Shown: positions 1 to 12,315, numbered from the stretch's first letter. The stretch: 64,000 nt of DNA from Apostichopus japonicus (GCF_037975245.1 NC_092577.1:16382013-16446012), one strand, 5' to 3'. Notes: generated by a model from the sequence alone, not told the origin. Numbers and translations are program-made.

Positions 1-1200
1 CATGAAGTCCCTGTAAACACATGGGTTCGAAACCATGGGACAGACAGAAAATATGCACATACCCAATGCATTCACCATGCCCATCATGTGTATGAATGAG
101 CAATACCTATAATTAGGAACGAAACAAAAGGTGAAAATTTGGAAATTAACTTAATTCTTGGTCTACAGAAACTCATCTGCGACTGTTTCTGGAATAACGT
201 AGTAGCTTCGTTCAGCATTATAACTGGTACGCCACGATCACGATGGGGTTTTGTATCTACCAGGTACCACTTGGCACTCTTAAATAGTTTTTATTAGTCC
301 CCATATATAATAAGTTACAAATACAAGAAAGCAACTCTCTGACCCCCAACTTTCCGAAGTCCCCGTACTGTCGGTGCCCTCAACTTTCAACACGTGGTTC
401 TGCTCTTGCCGTGATGATTCCAGAACAATAACGACATCTGTATTCTGGTGTAAAATAAGGAAGCGGATCTATCGCTATCAAATTGGAATTCCATTCCGAA
501 TGCAATCGGCAATCTTTCATGCTATGTTGTATTCAGGTCGGTGGAAGTGTGAAACTCACATTTTTGGAACTGCCACGGATTGCTCGGAAACTTTATACAT
601 GGGTGAAAAGAGCGTATTTCGTAACCATGAGTTTCAAATTTGGACTCCCAAACTCATTTCGTTGTTTTTTTTTGTGCTATTCACAAAATAATTATCTGGA
701 CCCGATGACGTTACGAGGGTAACGAAACAAATGTCTTAATTGACTATACACAGTAATTGCTGATTTCTCGCTCCTCCATAGGTGAAGAATGCAAGTCAAT
801 TTATCTCTCCGAAGTCAATGAATGAATGTTTTCATCTATAATTCGATATTTTGTGCCTTTTCATTTCAATCAGATTCGCCATACCTGTGTGACTAAGTTT
901 TGTAAATGTAAAGTTTGCATTGACTTTGCATTGCACAGGTCTTTCCTACCTCCCCTTTCGATGTTGCAAATACATTACGTAATAATACGGTTGACTCATT
1001 TCCACGCTGTATCGACTGACGTTCAGTTTAGGGGTTGGATTCCTTCGATAGACAAATCAAAAGGAATCCAAATCCCCCAAATCAAGTAACACTTCCACTG
1101 ACCTTTACCTTTAAACAAAATCAGTTACAATATGAGCTTCACAAAAATCCTCCGGGATATTCCTCTCGAGAGACTGTTTTGTGGACAACTACTGACCTAC
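1..1200. other. AT-rich DNA, no gene recognised
   Basis: Reading frames here are short, have no recognisable domain and no convincing splice context. I see no repeat structure beyond short A/T runs. Confidence 0.5.
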
Positions 1201-1212
1201 ACATATATTTAC

Positions 1213-1567
1213 CTGTAATTTCTAGCTGTTTGTAATATTTCCTGTGTTAAATCCAGAGTTTCAGTCATCGTATCGATGAATGAGGATGGGCTTCTTTTCT
1301 GCTTATGCATCGGCAACATTTTTCCGAGGAAGGTATCATTACAGTAAGCTTGGTAATTCCTGGCAAGTTCTAAGGCACACCTTGCCCTTATTTCTGTAGC
1401 ACATTCGTCTTTGCCAGTTAAGAGAATGGAAAAGGAGTTGAAAAAACAGTTCCCATTCCCAAGACTCATAATTGGTATTTGCTGAGGAACATGTTCATCC
1501 GGATACAAAAGTTTGGATGTGGTGTCTATAGAACTTCTTGGAAACACCAAATCCTTGACTGTTATGT
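1213..1567 (-). CDS. Internal exon of an OTU-domain-like protein
   Basis: On the minus strand this open segment sits between a strong acceptor (pyrimidine tract ending CCATTTCAG just above 1567) and a donor (CAG followed by GTAAAT just below 1213). It encodes a conserved-looking stretch with the motif SLGNGNCFFNSFSILLTG followed by TEIRARCALELARNY. That is the active-site region of OTU-type cysteine proteases as found in vertnin-like and transposon-associated OTU proteins, where the usual form is DGNC with the Cys as nucleophile. Here the usual Asp reads Asn. The catalytic His region is not visible; it would lie in another exon. The neighbouring LINE-A fragment at 1667-3025 may separate it from upstream exons. 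Family assignment is by motif only. Confidence 0.5.
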
Positions 1568-1666
1568 CTGAAATGGAGAGGAAAACCTCAGCATTTTCAT
1601 ATCGATATGACACTTATCTAATCCATGCTCGCGCATACTTGGCATTTCGGCCAAATTTGCATACTA

Positions 1667-3025
1667 GAGGTTGACGCGCTTCAGCGTAAACCTCTCCGGG
1701 TATGAATGTTTTTAATGTTCGGTTCACCTCGGAGGCTGCCCGCGTCCGAGGCGTCCATGTGTTGGGGAGTTGAGGGATTGAAGGTCACACCGTATGACAG
1801 TTCGGTGTGGGTGACAGTCCTCCATCTCCCTCTGGACATGTCTGAACAGCTTGTTGTGCGGACACTGGGGCGTTTTGGGAAAGTGACCGGCTACGAGGAG
1901 CCGGAATTTCTTGAATGTAAAGGTGTTAAGACCGGTACTAGATGAGTTAGAATCCAACTCAAGTCCGATATCATCTCTACCTTGTGGGCTAATGGGCACA
2001 GGGCCCACATTGCATATCCGGGCCAGCCTCGCACTTGTTGGAGGTGTGGGCTGGAAGGACATGAGGCCAGGTTGTGCCCGAACAAGCGGTGTAGCCGCTG
2101 TTTACAGGTTGGGCATACCCTGGCCGAGTGTAAAGGGGATATCGTGTGTAACTCGTGTGGGAAAACAGGCCATCTGGCCCGTTTATGCCCAGACCGCTCA
2201 TACGGTGCGAGAGTGGCTACGGGCGTGGTTGAAGCGGTCCCCGTCCCGGCCTCTGACACCGTACCACCTGATGCTCCTGTCATCGACCACCTGATGCTCC
2301 TGTCATCGCCCCAGTGTCCGTCACTAGCGCCCCGGTGGAGGCTCTGTTCCCCCTTTCGTGTCCGACCTTTTCCCTTATCGAACTTGCCGGGACTGCCAGC
2401 CTGCCCACTGAGGCAGAGCAGGACAAAACGGCGGAGATGGTACTAGCGGAGTGGCATGCGGAGCAGGATGCCGCTTGTAGTGGTTAACCGGGAGCTACGC
2501 CCGCTATCGGCGATACTAGTTGGGCCCCGAGTCAACCGGCCCAAGAGACATTAAGTAGCCCAGATTCTGACTCGCCAAATGGAGGACTGCACTACAGCCT
2601 TAGTAGTTGTGGCTAAGGAGTCCTCCGATTGGTTTTACGAGACGAAACGGGCCACTCATCTCATTGACTCGAGCGGCCCTTCCACCCTGCCCGCCGTCGC
2701 TTCCGCTATACCGGACACGATGGTCGCTAGTGGACCTCCTGTTCCTGACAGGGAGGTCCACTCGATCAAAGTTGACGAGGAGCTAAGAACTCTGCTCGCT
2801 CGCAGGAAAAGGGGGAACACGGCTAGGTGCCTGAAAAGACCCGTATTGGGAACAAAACATCGTAGATAGACACCTTATCCCTCATCACCCTTAATGTCAA
2901 TGGGTTGAGGGGAACCCCCAAAAAAGGTCTGCTGTCGGGACGGCGTTCCCCGGGTGGGGTTTGGAGTGAGTTGGTTGTTGGGTGTGGGGGTTGTGTGGTC
3001 GTTACATAATATGGGTTGGTTTTTG
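1667..3025 (+). mobile_element. LINE-A copy, decayed, with a stub of ORF2 endonuclease
   Basis: This is a diverged copy of the ORF1 found intact at 34339-35628. It is 5'-truncated (begins inside ORF1), with a stop near 1943, further frame changes and a local duplication near 2270-2310. The three CCHC knuckles are still readable at about 2035-2180. Unlike the other copies, after the ORF1 stop at about 2869 it continues into the first codons of ORF2. Those read LITLNVNGLRGTPKKG, the N-terminus of an apurinic-type endonuclease. After about 2930 it jumps to the LINE-A 3' region (CTGCTGTCGGGACGGCG onward), and the 3' tail is lost at about 3025. So this copy has its own, different ORF2 deletion and proves that the parent had an APE-type ORF2. 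Confidence 0.85.
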
Positions 3026-3064
3026 GTTCCTTGCTAAAAGCAAAGGGAACCTATGTATTCAGGT

Positions 3065-3094
3065 TGGCGTGTGTGTGTGTATGTGTGTGTGTTG
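3065..3094. repeat. (TG)n microsatellite
   Basis: A short GTGTGTGTGTATGTGTGTGT tract lies directly after the truncated end of the LINE-A copy. Confidence 0.9.
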
Positions 3095-3099
3095 ACTTT

Positions 3100-3320
3100 A
3101 TCGAATCTTCGAGGACATGCTCATGATACCACACCTTTCCTTCGGGGACCTCATGTACGTCCGAGTACTTAAACACACGTCCTCGATATATTTTATGTGC
3201 TACTGCCTCTTCGAAGTCTAAAAAGCCGTCTGTCGAAATTTGAACGATGTCCTTGAAAGGATGGTTTAACCTGATCATTGGATTTAAACACACTTGAGCC
3301 CAAACATGAAAAGTACACAC
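3100..3320 (-). other. Unrecognised open stretch, possibly an exon
   Basis: On the minus strand a 70-odd codon open stretch reads like a real protein (DGFLDFEEAVAHKIYRGRVF, then VPEGKVWYHEHVLED) before running into the CA repeat. I do not recognise the family. It could be an upstream exon of the same minus-strand gene as the OTU-like exon, separated from it by the LINE-A insertion, but nothing proves this. Confidence 0.3.
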
Positions 3321-3919
3321 ACTTCAATGTTTAGTATCTAGCGCCACCATTTACAAGAGTTTTTTCCACAATGGCATAAGTTCCCGCGAATTCATGTACG
3401 ACGAGGGGCCTCCATGTGAGAAATCGTAAGTTATGAAGTCACTTTTTACTTTTAAGTAATAAGAAATCAACGAGAAAAGATAATTTCAATGGAATTTTAG
3501 TTCAAAGTTGGTACATTCAAAAGGCATGCTTCGTTGTCGAGGTGCTCAATGAACTCATATGTTATGTGTTGACTGTTCTTATAGGCGTATAGTACTTGTA
3601 ATGGTGTATATACCAATAGTATAGTAATAGTGGGTTAGGCTAGGATAACCATTAGCTTAGTGGTAGCAATAAGTAGCTTTAGCGGACTTTCTAGACTGCG
3701 CGAATCACAAGTTATTTGTTCAGTATTTAATAATCCGAGATTACATTGTGTCCAGAGGAACAACTAAATTAGGTGCTAGGTCAAACGTTGGCCTAATGTT
3801 AAAACTTAAGGCCTTTGTACAAACCAGGTTTAGCAAAGGTTCAACTATAGCCTAGGCTTGTCTAGGAGACTTATGTAGGAATGGTAGGATATGTTAGCAA
3901 ATGAGGTTATACTTATAGC
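3321..3919. other. AT-rich spacer, nothing recognised
   Basis: No coding or structured repeat signal was seen. Confidence 0.4.
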
Positions 3920-4309
3920 ATGGAAGTAAATGAAGGCAGGCCATTTTATGGCATTACATTTTCAGAACCATATCTATTGTCATTACTTTGGGATTATTGC
4001 AACTCCTGTAAAATTAAATTCAGTCTTTTGTCTGAGTCACCTGTAGCAGGACTTGACAGGATCACTGTAGTCGATCATAAAAAGATTTCTTTCTGGTATT
4101 TCTACTTATATGAGAGAGAAGATTTTAATTCATTGGTGTTTTTGCTTTCCCAACGTTTGCTTTGCCCATTTGTGCAACTGATATTGGTGAATGACTTGGT
4201 AAATGATGTATTGACAGAAAGGCCTAATGGATATTGGCTGTGTGAAGAAAGAATTCTTGAACTCCATGTATCATTATCCTCAATAAGTGAAATGATCCAT
4301 CAGTGTTAG
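3920..4309 (+). CDS. Possible 129-codon open frame of unknown function
   Basis: An ATG-started frame, MEVNEGRPFYGITFSEPYLL onward, without recognisable domains. It lies upstream of and in the same orientation as the SET gene, so it could be a 5' exon or chance. No conserved motif or clear donor supports it. Confidence 0.2.
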   Translation: MEVNEGRPFYGITFSEPYLLSLLWDYCNSCKIKFSLLSESPVAGLDRITVVDHKKISFWYFYLYEREDFNSLVFLLSQRLLCPFVQLILVNDLVNDVLTERPNGYWLCEERILELHVSLSSISEMIHQC

Positions 4310-4844
4310 CTGAATTTACAAGGGACTCAGTAAATTAAAGGAGGGGTTTGAGGAATTTGTCTCACGATGTTTGTATTCGGACAGTATTACAAGTATCAAT
4401 TGCTGGTTAGTTCTTTACCTCTACAATCAAAGCTTAAATAGAGTTTGAAATGAAATGTGTGAGATACTGTAACAAAATAGGAGATCTAATCTGCCATCTT
4501 CAAGTATTATGTATTACTAATAGCATAGCTTCATTATTGAGAAGGGAAAGTGCAGAAGGAAATCATTGAAAGAGGGAATTAAAAGTATAGTTGAAATTGA
4601 AGTTGGACAGTACCACGTAGTACCACAACAGTACCTCTTCATGACTGACACGTAAAAGACCAATTTTTCCTGATCACTGTAGACTGAACATTTTCAGTGC
4701 ATTCTTCAAATTTAACCATCAATCTGTCAAATGAAGGTCATATTCACAGTCCGACACAGGAAACAGGTATCAGGGGTATTTGATAACATGCACATCAATC
4801 TCATAAATCTTAATAGTCTAATTGGTATTGGCTACTTCTTGAAT

Positions 4845-5195
4845 GCATGCTGCATATATGTTAGGCTGCAATACTCACTGAACAGTTATATGCTATTTCG
4901 TTAAAGTGTAGTGCATATGTAAGGCTACAATACTTACATAAAAGTTCCTAGCATACTGTAGGCTGAACAGTTCCTGATAATGTGATATAGAATACTTGTG
5001 TATATGTGCTGGATGTATGTTAGGCTACATTACCTACCACTTTAAAAGGTGTATAGGCATAGGCTCTTTCTTGCATGTGTACTGCATATGTTGGGCTGCA
5101 TTTCTTACTGAACAGTTTCTGATATAGGCTACTCCATGGGTGTGTGCTGCATATGTTAGGCTACAATACTTACATGTGATAGGCTAAACTCCTTT
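4845..5195. repeat. Degenerate tandem repeat (CTGCATATGTTAGGCT...)
   Basis: The phrase GCATATGTTAGGCTGCAATACT, or close variants, recurs about five times at irregular 80-100 base spacing (near 4853, 4913, 5020, 5085 and 5150). These look like old tandem copies in the region upstream of the SET gene. The rest of 4310-5569 shows nothing else. Confidence 0.6.
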
Positions 5196-5569
5196 AATGT
5201 TTGTTGCCTATAGAGGAACAATATATATACTGTAATATTAATAGGCATGTTGTGCCAAGTGTAATGCTTGTTCATATATGTGTTTTATGGTTTTTGCTAA
5301 GTAGAGATTTTTTTTAATTATTCTTAAGTAATTAATGATCAGTTGATTTAGAAAACTGAATTGATCAATCAAATAGTTACTTTAGCATTCACATCATGAC
5401 TGTTAGCTTGGGTGTGGGTGGTGTCATCCATTAAGATAACTAGTAGATTAATGGAATGAAAAAGGTTTAAGATTATTATCTCATAATGTCTGGGAACTAT
5501 ATATTGTTTGTTTGGCAAGGGAACAGGAAAGTGTCTCCCATACAAAAACATTATCAAATTTATTGATAG

Positions 5570-5681
5570 ATGCAGACAAGAAGTAATAAAAACCAACAGC
5601 AACCTACAGCTTACGCAGATTTCATGAAGAAAAAAAAAGACCCTTCTGGGTTTGAAGTGAAATATGTTTCAGAAGCAGTTG
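5570..5681 (+). CDS. SET gene exon 1 (start of protein)
   Basis: It begins with MQTRSNKNQQQPTAYADFMK and runs into KDPSGFEVKYVSEAVG. In related proteins this stretch leads directly into the SET domain (GxGxFA). I end it at 5681 because one leftover G joins the next exon to give the Gly of GYGLFA. The donor (GTTTCT) is weak. An upstream non-coding or coding exon is possible. Confidence 0.55.
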
Positions 5682-5970
5682 GTTTCTGTAACCTAGTTGA
5701 GATAAGTGTATGCAACTTATTGCCATTTACAATGTCTGCACAGTTTGTTGCAGTGATGTGGGACTTAACATTGGACAGCATGCTTCAATTATCAAAATGC
5801 GTTTACGTGTGGTTAGTCCATCCAACACATAAAATGATCAAGGAAGTGTAAACTTGCACTTATTTAACTGTCAGCAACTATGTCATATAAGGAGCATCAT
5901 TGGTATATTTTCAAAAAGGGTTAATATTGAGATGTTGGTGATCATTTTCCTTCATTTGTTATTATTAAAG

Positions 5971-6115
5971 GGTATGGATTATTTGCTACGGCAGACTTTG
6001 AAAAAGGAGAATTCCTCCTAGAATATTCTGGTGTGTTAAGACATGCCTACCAGGTGGGGGAAGAGGAGGACACTACTTTCATATTCTTCTTCCAGAGTGG
6101 TCAAGACAGTATGTG
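5971..6115 (+). CDS. SET gene exon 2 (N-terminal half of SET domain)
   Basis: Acceptor ATTAAAG precedes GGTATGGATTATTTGC. It encodes GYGLFATADFEKGEFLLEYS, the first SET motif (GxGxFA...GEFLLEY), then EEDTTFIFFFQSGQD, equivalent to the YMYYF region of PR-Set7. Ending at 6115 before GTAGGT leaves two bases (TG) that complete a Cys codon with the next exon, giving the CIDAT motif expected here. Confidence 0.8.
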
Positions 6116-6733
6116 GTAGGTAACAGTTACTCTACACTTTCTTCACTGTTGAGCTACAAGTGTTTATTAGATCCATGTTTTTCTTCAAACAATTGGAAGG
6201 ATGTTGTTAATTATGACTTTGTTATGAGTGACATTCTTTTCATGAGATTGATTGAGGCTTCATTTCACAACTTAAGTAGTACTTAATATCACAGTTTGCT
6301 AAATCAAGGTTGACTTTAGGCACAAATTAATGTTGAGGTGTTGTATACTGATTGTTTATCAATTTATGTTGTTTAATGTTCTGTGCCAAGTTTTGTTTTG
6401 ATATGAACCTATTAAAATCTTAGGAACACAAAAGGGTTGGACTACTTAGAACATTGAGGAGTTCATTACCAATACACAGAATAAATTAAGAAAAGCAAGA
6501 GCCCTTTGAGCATAAGGTATTGCATGTATGTCAAGGATAGGCTATTAGAGTGTGTCATCCTAGGAAGTCTCTGTGTGTTGTGTCCAAAGTGTGATTGAAA
6601 TAACATATTTTGAGTTGTTAGACCCTATAAAACACTAAATTAACATCAACATGTTTTTTTTTCTGGGAGGGGTGGGGGAGGGGCATAGTTTGCAGAATGG
6701 TGAAGTAGAATTTAAGTTTTTTTCCATTGCTAG

Positions 6734-6923
6734 CATTGATGCTACACATAGCACAGGAAAGGGAAAGTATTGTAATGATGATTGGAAGAAACCCAATGCT
6801 GTTGTGAAGAAGATTATCATAAACAAGCAACCAAAATTGGCCATATTTGCAAATTCAGAGATTAAGAAAGGAAATGAAATCAGATATGATTATGGACAAC
6901 CTGATGCAAGATGGAGGAAGAAG
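6734..6923 (+). CDS. SET gene exon 3 (C-terminal half of SET domain)
   Basis: After a CATTGCTAG acceptor it encodes (C)IDATHSTGKGKYCNDDW, then KKIIINKQPKLAIFANSEIK and GNEIRYDYG. These are the cofactor- and pseudoknot-region motifs of SET lysine methyltransferases of the KMT5A type. The usual NHS of the pseudoknot reads NDD, as in the expanded KMT5A-like families, so the histone substrate is uncertain. The donor GTAGGA follows AAG in phase 0. Confidence 0.8.
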
Positions 6924-7179
6924 GTAGGACAATGATATAACTGCTCCTTGTTTGTATCGTATTGAACTGTTAACAAACCTTTACCTAAATACATGTTACG
7001 ACAACTGTCGCCATCCAGTCTGAATATTGTGTGGAATGTTCTCACTAGTATAGTTGATAATGACTGCTGACTTTACTAAGTAACAATGAAATATTTGTAA
7101 TTTGAGATTTAGTTCTGAAAGCATATCACTTCAAATGCCAAAAGTGTTATCATTGAAAAATGATTTTTAATCTTCTTAG

Positions 7180-7287
7180 AAAAAAACAAATCAAAACAAG
7201 CCACCTGAAGTTTTGAGAGAATGCAACACTGATAATGAGCCAGAGAGAGCACCTGGGGAATCAGAATGCACCACACAGATTGTCAAG
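7180..7287 (+). CDS. Tandem cassette exon, copy 1 (36 codons)
   Basis: A phase 0-0 exon reading KKTNQNKPPEVLRECN then EPERAPGESECTTQIVK, hydrophilic and acidic. Being symmetric it can be skipped or repeated without changing frame. No known domain. Confidence 0.8.
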
Positions 7288-8171
7288 GTAAGAAATAGGC
7301 CATGTTATTATATATACATCAATCTTAGATAAATATCATCAGGTGTTTGTTTAGCAAACCAGATTATCACCTGTACCACTGTTGCAGTAGTTTGTACAAT
7401 GATGTCCTCTAAGGAATAGCCAACTTTATAGCACACATGTGAAGACTTGACACGCCAGAGTTTGAAATAAAAAATAAGCCCAATGGTTTGATTTTTCATC
7501 CCTTTGTTGGATGATCAGTGATTTGCATTGAAGTAGATGTCCTGATGATGTATCCTGATTGATATTTGCAATTAATAGAAATGTTGCTAGTAAATGTTCT
7601 CACTGGTATAGTACATCTCAGTTGTGTTAACCCTGACACAATTGCATTGTTAATGCTTGTATGGTTATTACGGTTCAATGTGTAGAATGATATATACTAG
7701 TTTGTTACATTAGTAAGGCACAATATTGCAGAGATATTTATTGTCAACTGCAAAGATTGATATAAGTTTGTGTTTTAATGTATGATTTCAGGTGATATAC
7801 AATATTACCCAGTACTATGTGTACTTGGTCCTCTAAAGAATAGTCAAGTATCATTGTGTATTGACCAGGCTTCATTCATTTATTGTTTGAAGTAGGCTTG
7901 TTTTCTCTCTGAAGATATAATCAAAACTCTTGGTCCTGTGAAAAGGACCTAACTGTTTGCATTGAAAAGTACTTTCATGTAGTTTAAACCCATTTCTAAA
8001 GAGAGGCTTTTATGATGATATTGTGTGGAATGTTCTCACTAGTATAGTTGATAACGACTACTGACTTTATTAACCATGAAATATTTGTAATTTGAGATTC
8101 AGTTCTGAGAAGCTTATATCTTTTCATATACTTAAGTATTGTCATTGAAATGTGATTTTTAATCTTCTTAG

Positions 8172-8279
8172 AAACAAACAAATCAAAACAAGCCACCTGA
8201 AGTTTTGAGAGAATGCAACACTGATAATGAGCCAGAGAGAGCACCTGGGGAATCAGAATGCACCACACAGATTGTCAAG
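8172..8279 (+). CDS. Tandem cassette exon, copy 2 (36 codons)
   Basis: It differs from copy 1 by K to Q at residue 2 and is otherwise the same peptide. Acceptor and donor are intact and it is in phase with its neighbours. Confidence 0.8.
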
Positions 8280-9280
8280 GTAAGAAATAGGCCATGTTAT
8301 TATACATCAATCTTAGATAAATATCATCAAGTTTATGTTTAACAAACCAGATGATTTAATACTGGTGAAATATCATTGAACCAATAAGTATATCCAAACC
8401 ATTAGCATTATAGGCTAGATGCCATTATCACCTGTACCACTGTTGCAGTAGTTTGTACAATGATGTCCTCTAAGGAATAGCCAACTTTATAGCACACATG
8501 TGAAGACTTGACACGCCAGAGTTTGAAATAAAAAATATGCCCAATGGTTTGATTTTTCATCCCTTTGATAGATGTTCAGTGATTTACATTGAAGTAGATG
8601 TCCTGACTATGTATCTTGATTGATATTTGCAATTAATAGATGTTGCTAGTTATGTTCTCACTGGTTGCTCTCAAATGTTGCTAGTTAATGTTCTCACTGG
8701 TATAGTACATCTCAGTTGTGTTAACCCTGACACAATTGCATTGTTAATGCTTGTATGGTTATTAAGGTTCAATGTGTAGAATGATATATACTAGTTTGTT
8801 ACATTAGTAAGGCACAATATGCAGAGATATTTATTGTCAACTGAAAAGATTGATATAAGTTTGTGTTTTAATGTATGATTTCAGGTGATATACAATATTA
8901 CCCAGTACTATGTGTACTTGGTCCTCTATAGAATAGTTAAGTATCATTTTGGTCAATACATAATGTGTATTGACCAGGCTTCATTCATGTATTGTTTGAT
9001 GTAGGCTTGTTTTCTCTTTGAAGATATAATCAAAACTCTTGGTTCTGTGAAAAGGACGTAACTGTTGCATTGAAAAGTACTTTCATGTAGTTTAAACCCA
9101 TTTCTAAAGAGAGGCTTTTATGGTGATATTGTGTGGAATGTTCTCACTAGTATAGTTGATAACGACTACTGACTTTATTAACCATGAATTATTTGTAATT
9201 TGAGATTCAGTTCTGAGAAGCTTATATCTTTTCAAATACTTAAGTATTTGTCATTGAATTGTGATTTTTAATCTTCTTAG

Positions 9281-9391
9281 AAACAAAGAAATCAAAACAA
9301 GCCACCTGCAGTTTTGAGAGAATGCAACACAGCTGATAACGAGCCAGAGAGAGCACCTGGGGAATCAGAATGCACCACACAGATTGTCAAG
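9281..9391 (+). CDS. Tandem cassette exon, copy 3 (37 codons)
   Basis: It carries a 3-base insertion (an extra Ala after CNT) plus two substitutions (T to R, E to A), so the frame is preserved. That fits selection for an open frame during repeat growth. Confidence 0.8.
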
Positions 9392-10342
9392 GTAAGAAAT
9401 AGCCATGTTATTATATATATATCAATCTTAGATAAATATCATCAGGTGTTTGTTTAGCAAACCAGATGATTTAATACTGGTGAAATATCATTGAACCAAT
9501 AAGTATATCCAAACCATTAGCATTATAGGTTAGATGTCATTATCACCTGTACCACTGTTGCAGTAGTTTGTACAATGATGTCCTCTAAGGAATAGCCAAC
9601 TTTATAGCACACATGTGAAGACTTGACACGGCAGAGTTTGAAATAAAAAATATGCCCAATGGTTTGATTTTTCATCCCTTTGATAGATGTTCAGTGATTT
9701 ACATTGAAGTAGATGTCCAGACTATGTATCCTGATTGATATTTGCAATTAATAGAAATGTTGCTAGTTAATGTTCTCACTGGTATAGTACATCTCAGTTA
9801 TGTTAGCCCTGACACAATTGCATTGTTAATGCTTGTATAGTTATTACCGTTCATAGGTAGAATGATATATACTAGTTTGTTACATTAGTAAGGCACAATA
9901 TGCAGAGATATTTATTGTCAACTGCAAAGATTGATATAAGTTTGTGTTTTAATATATGATTTCAGCTGATACAATATTACCCAGTACTATGTGTACTTGG
10001 TCCTCTAAAGAATAGTCAAGTATCATTGTGTATTGACCAGGCTTCATTCATGTATTGTTTGATGTAGGCTTGTTTTCTCTTTGAAGATATAATCAAAACT
10101 CTTGGTTCTGTGAAAAGAACCTAACTGTTTGCATTGAAGGGTACATTCATGTCGTTGAAACCCAATTCTAAAGGGATACTTTTATGATGATATTGTGTGG
10201 AATGTTCTCACTAGTATAGTTGATAACGACTACTGACTCTACTAACCATGAAATATTTGTAATTTGAGATTCAGTTCTGAGATGCTTATATCATTTCAAA
10301 TACTTAAGTATTGCCATTGAATTGTGATTTTTAATCTTTTAG

Positions 10343-10450
10343 AAACAAACAAATCAAAACAAGCCACCTGAAGTTTTGAGAGAATGCAACACTGATAATG
10401 AGCCAGAGAGAGCACCTGGGGAATCAGAATGCATCACACAGATTGTCAAG
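10343..10450 (+). CDS. Tandem cassette exon, copy 4 (36 codons)
   Basis: Close to copy 2, with one T to I change near the end. The intron behind it loses similarity to the other units after about 10490, marking the end of the array. Confidence 0.8.
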
Positions 10451-10805
10451 GTAAGAAATGGGCCATGTTATTATAGATAAAATATTAGAACATAAATATC
10501 TTCTTTATTGACCAGGCAGCATTCCTTGCAAATAAATGTTTTCACTGGCATAATTCATTCTAGTTGCGTAACTCTTACAAAGTGTATCATCCACTGTGCA
10601 GACTGATACATACTTTTGGTACTTAAACATATTTATTTAAATACAAAACTTTTTAATTCTGTAAAATTTTGTTCAAACATGCACTTTTTAAAGGAGGAAC
10701 ATTCATAGTTCCGTCAACTCAAACATCCAAAAGCTGATTTAGGTTGTTATTGTCTTCATTTATTGGAAAGGTCTGTACAACATCTTTTACTTCTTCCCTA
10801 TTTAG

Positions 10806-12315
10806 GATAATAAAAGTGATGATAGCTATAATCCATTTGAAGACATCGATTTGTTCCCATGGTGTAAAGACACACACAAAGATGTCAGCAGTGGAGGAGA
10901 TGATAAAGGAGAAAATGGTAGTGACAATGAAGTTTCATCTCAGACTAGTGAAGCATCGGACAACACTCAAGATAAAGAGCAGGAATGGAATGATGACCAA
11001 ATGTCATATGTTTGCGATTCAGAAGATTCTACAAATAGTTCAGAATATATGATTCCCCTTCCTTCCCCTAAAATGAGAAGTCATGGTGCAGCGTGCATCA
11101 AGGAGCATCCATCAAAATCTGATGTCGAGCACACCATAGTATCAACTACTGATCACAATCAAAAGCAACAGCAAAGACATGGTAAAAACAGAAAATGTAA
11201 CCAGAAAAAAGTGAGATTTGCGTTGGAAAAAGAAGAATCTGTCAGTTATACAGATTCATCGGACAGCAGTGATGAAAATAATGAACATTGTAGTGATTAC
11301 CTCCCAACAGAAAGCAGCAGTGATGAGCAGATGTCACCGGAGAGCAACAGTGAAATGGATACTCAAAAAAGGAAAGGACCAGGAACAAGTCTGAAACGGA
11401 ATGTTGACATGAGGTCATCGGCAAGTGATTCAGAAGCAGGTGGAAACATTGTCCACTCTACTTCTAGCTCATCATCTAAATTGAGACTGCAGAATGCTGA
11501 ATGCAAAGTGTCAAGCAAGACACCTGTATCGAGTTGTGCAGTTTCTTCAACTACCAGTGAAACTAGATTCAAGAAGATACCTCGGGTGACTGTCATGACA
11601 AGCAGTAATGGATTTGCTAGAAAATGGGATAAACACCAGTTCTGTGTTTTTTGTATGGAACAAAAGGCAAAACTGGGAAGACATTTCCAGTCTATGCATG
11701 CACATGAACCAGAGGTACAAGAAGCATTCAGCTTCAGCAACAATTCAAAGGAAAGAAAGGAATTGCTACAAATTTTGACCAATAAAGGTAATCATTCACA
11801 CAACATCGAAGTACTAAACTCAGGGACAGGTATTCTTATTCCCTACAAGAGGCCACCCTTCAGTGTTCCTTTTGAAAGATACCTTCCATGTGAAAACTGT
11901 TTTGGTTACTTTTATGATGGAGATATGTGGAAACACACAAAAAAGTGTCCAGCGAAACAAAGCCACAGTGGAAGAAATACCGGATTAAGGTCTACATGTT
12001 CATTGTTGCTCCCACTGGCTACCAAGGTTGATGAACAGTTCAAGGTAAAAGTCATTGGAATTATGCGTCGGGATAACATAAGCATTATTTGTCGAAATGA
12101 TGAAATGATTTTGACATTGGGACAACGATTGCTTGCAAAGCTTGCAACAGATTCACACAATGGACAGTATGTCAGTCAGAAAATGCGGGAGGTGGGTCGC
12201 CTACTGAAGAATATTCAAGAAGTTGATCCAAGTTTAAAGACCCTTGCAGAATGCATACGACCATCATGCTTTGACAATGTAGTTGAGGCTGTTCGCAAGT
12301 GTGCAGTTTACAACT
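10806..12315 (+). CDS. SET gene large exon, first part (acidic linker and Cys/His region)
   Basis: After the acceptor TATTTAG the frame opens with DNKSDDSYNPFEDIDLFPWC and continues for about 500 codons. The first 240 are Ser/Asp/Glu-rich and low-complexity. Then come possible zinc-binding pairs: FCVFCMEQKAKLGRHFQSMH, and LPCENCFGYFYDGDMWKHTKKC. After that a helical stretch leads toward the recombinase-like domain. At 12297-12315 the sequence AAGTGTGCAGTTTACAACT is the left copy of the target duplication of the LINE-A insertion; the exon resumes at 14228 in the same frame. Confidence 0.75.

Larger units (their letters stand above)
7026..10500 (+). repeat. Four tandem ~1.0-1.1 kb units, each with one exon
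   Basis: Unit starts, marked by TTGTGTGGAATGTTCTCACT, fall at 7026, 8021, 9129 and 10193 (periods 995, 1108, 1064). Each unit carries the same intron sequence, a TCTTCTTAG- or CTTTTAG-type acceptor, one short exon and a GTAAGAAAT donor. Intron and exon are both conserved, so the duplication is recent. The fourth unit is truncated after its exon. Confidence 0.95.

Noticed and set aside
374-1235. Small open frames at the window start
   Set aside because: 60-105 codons, no recognisable motifs, low-complexity ends, no splice support.
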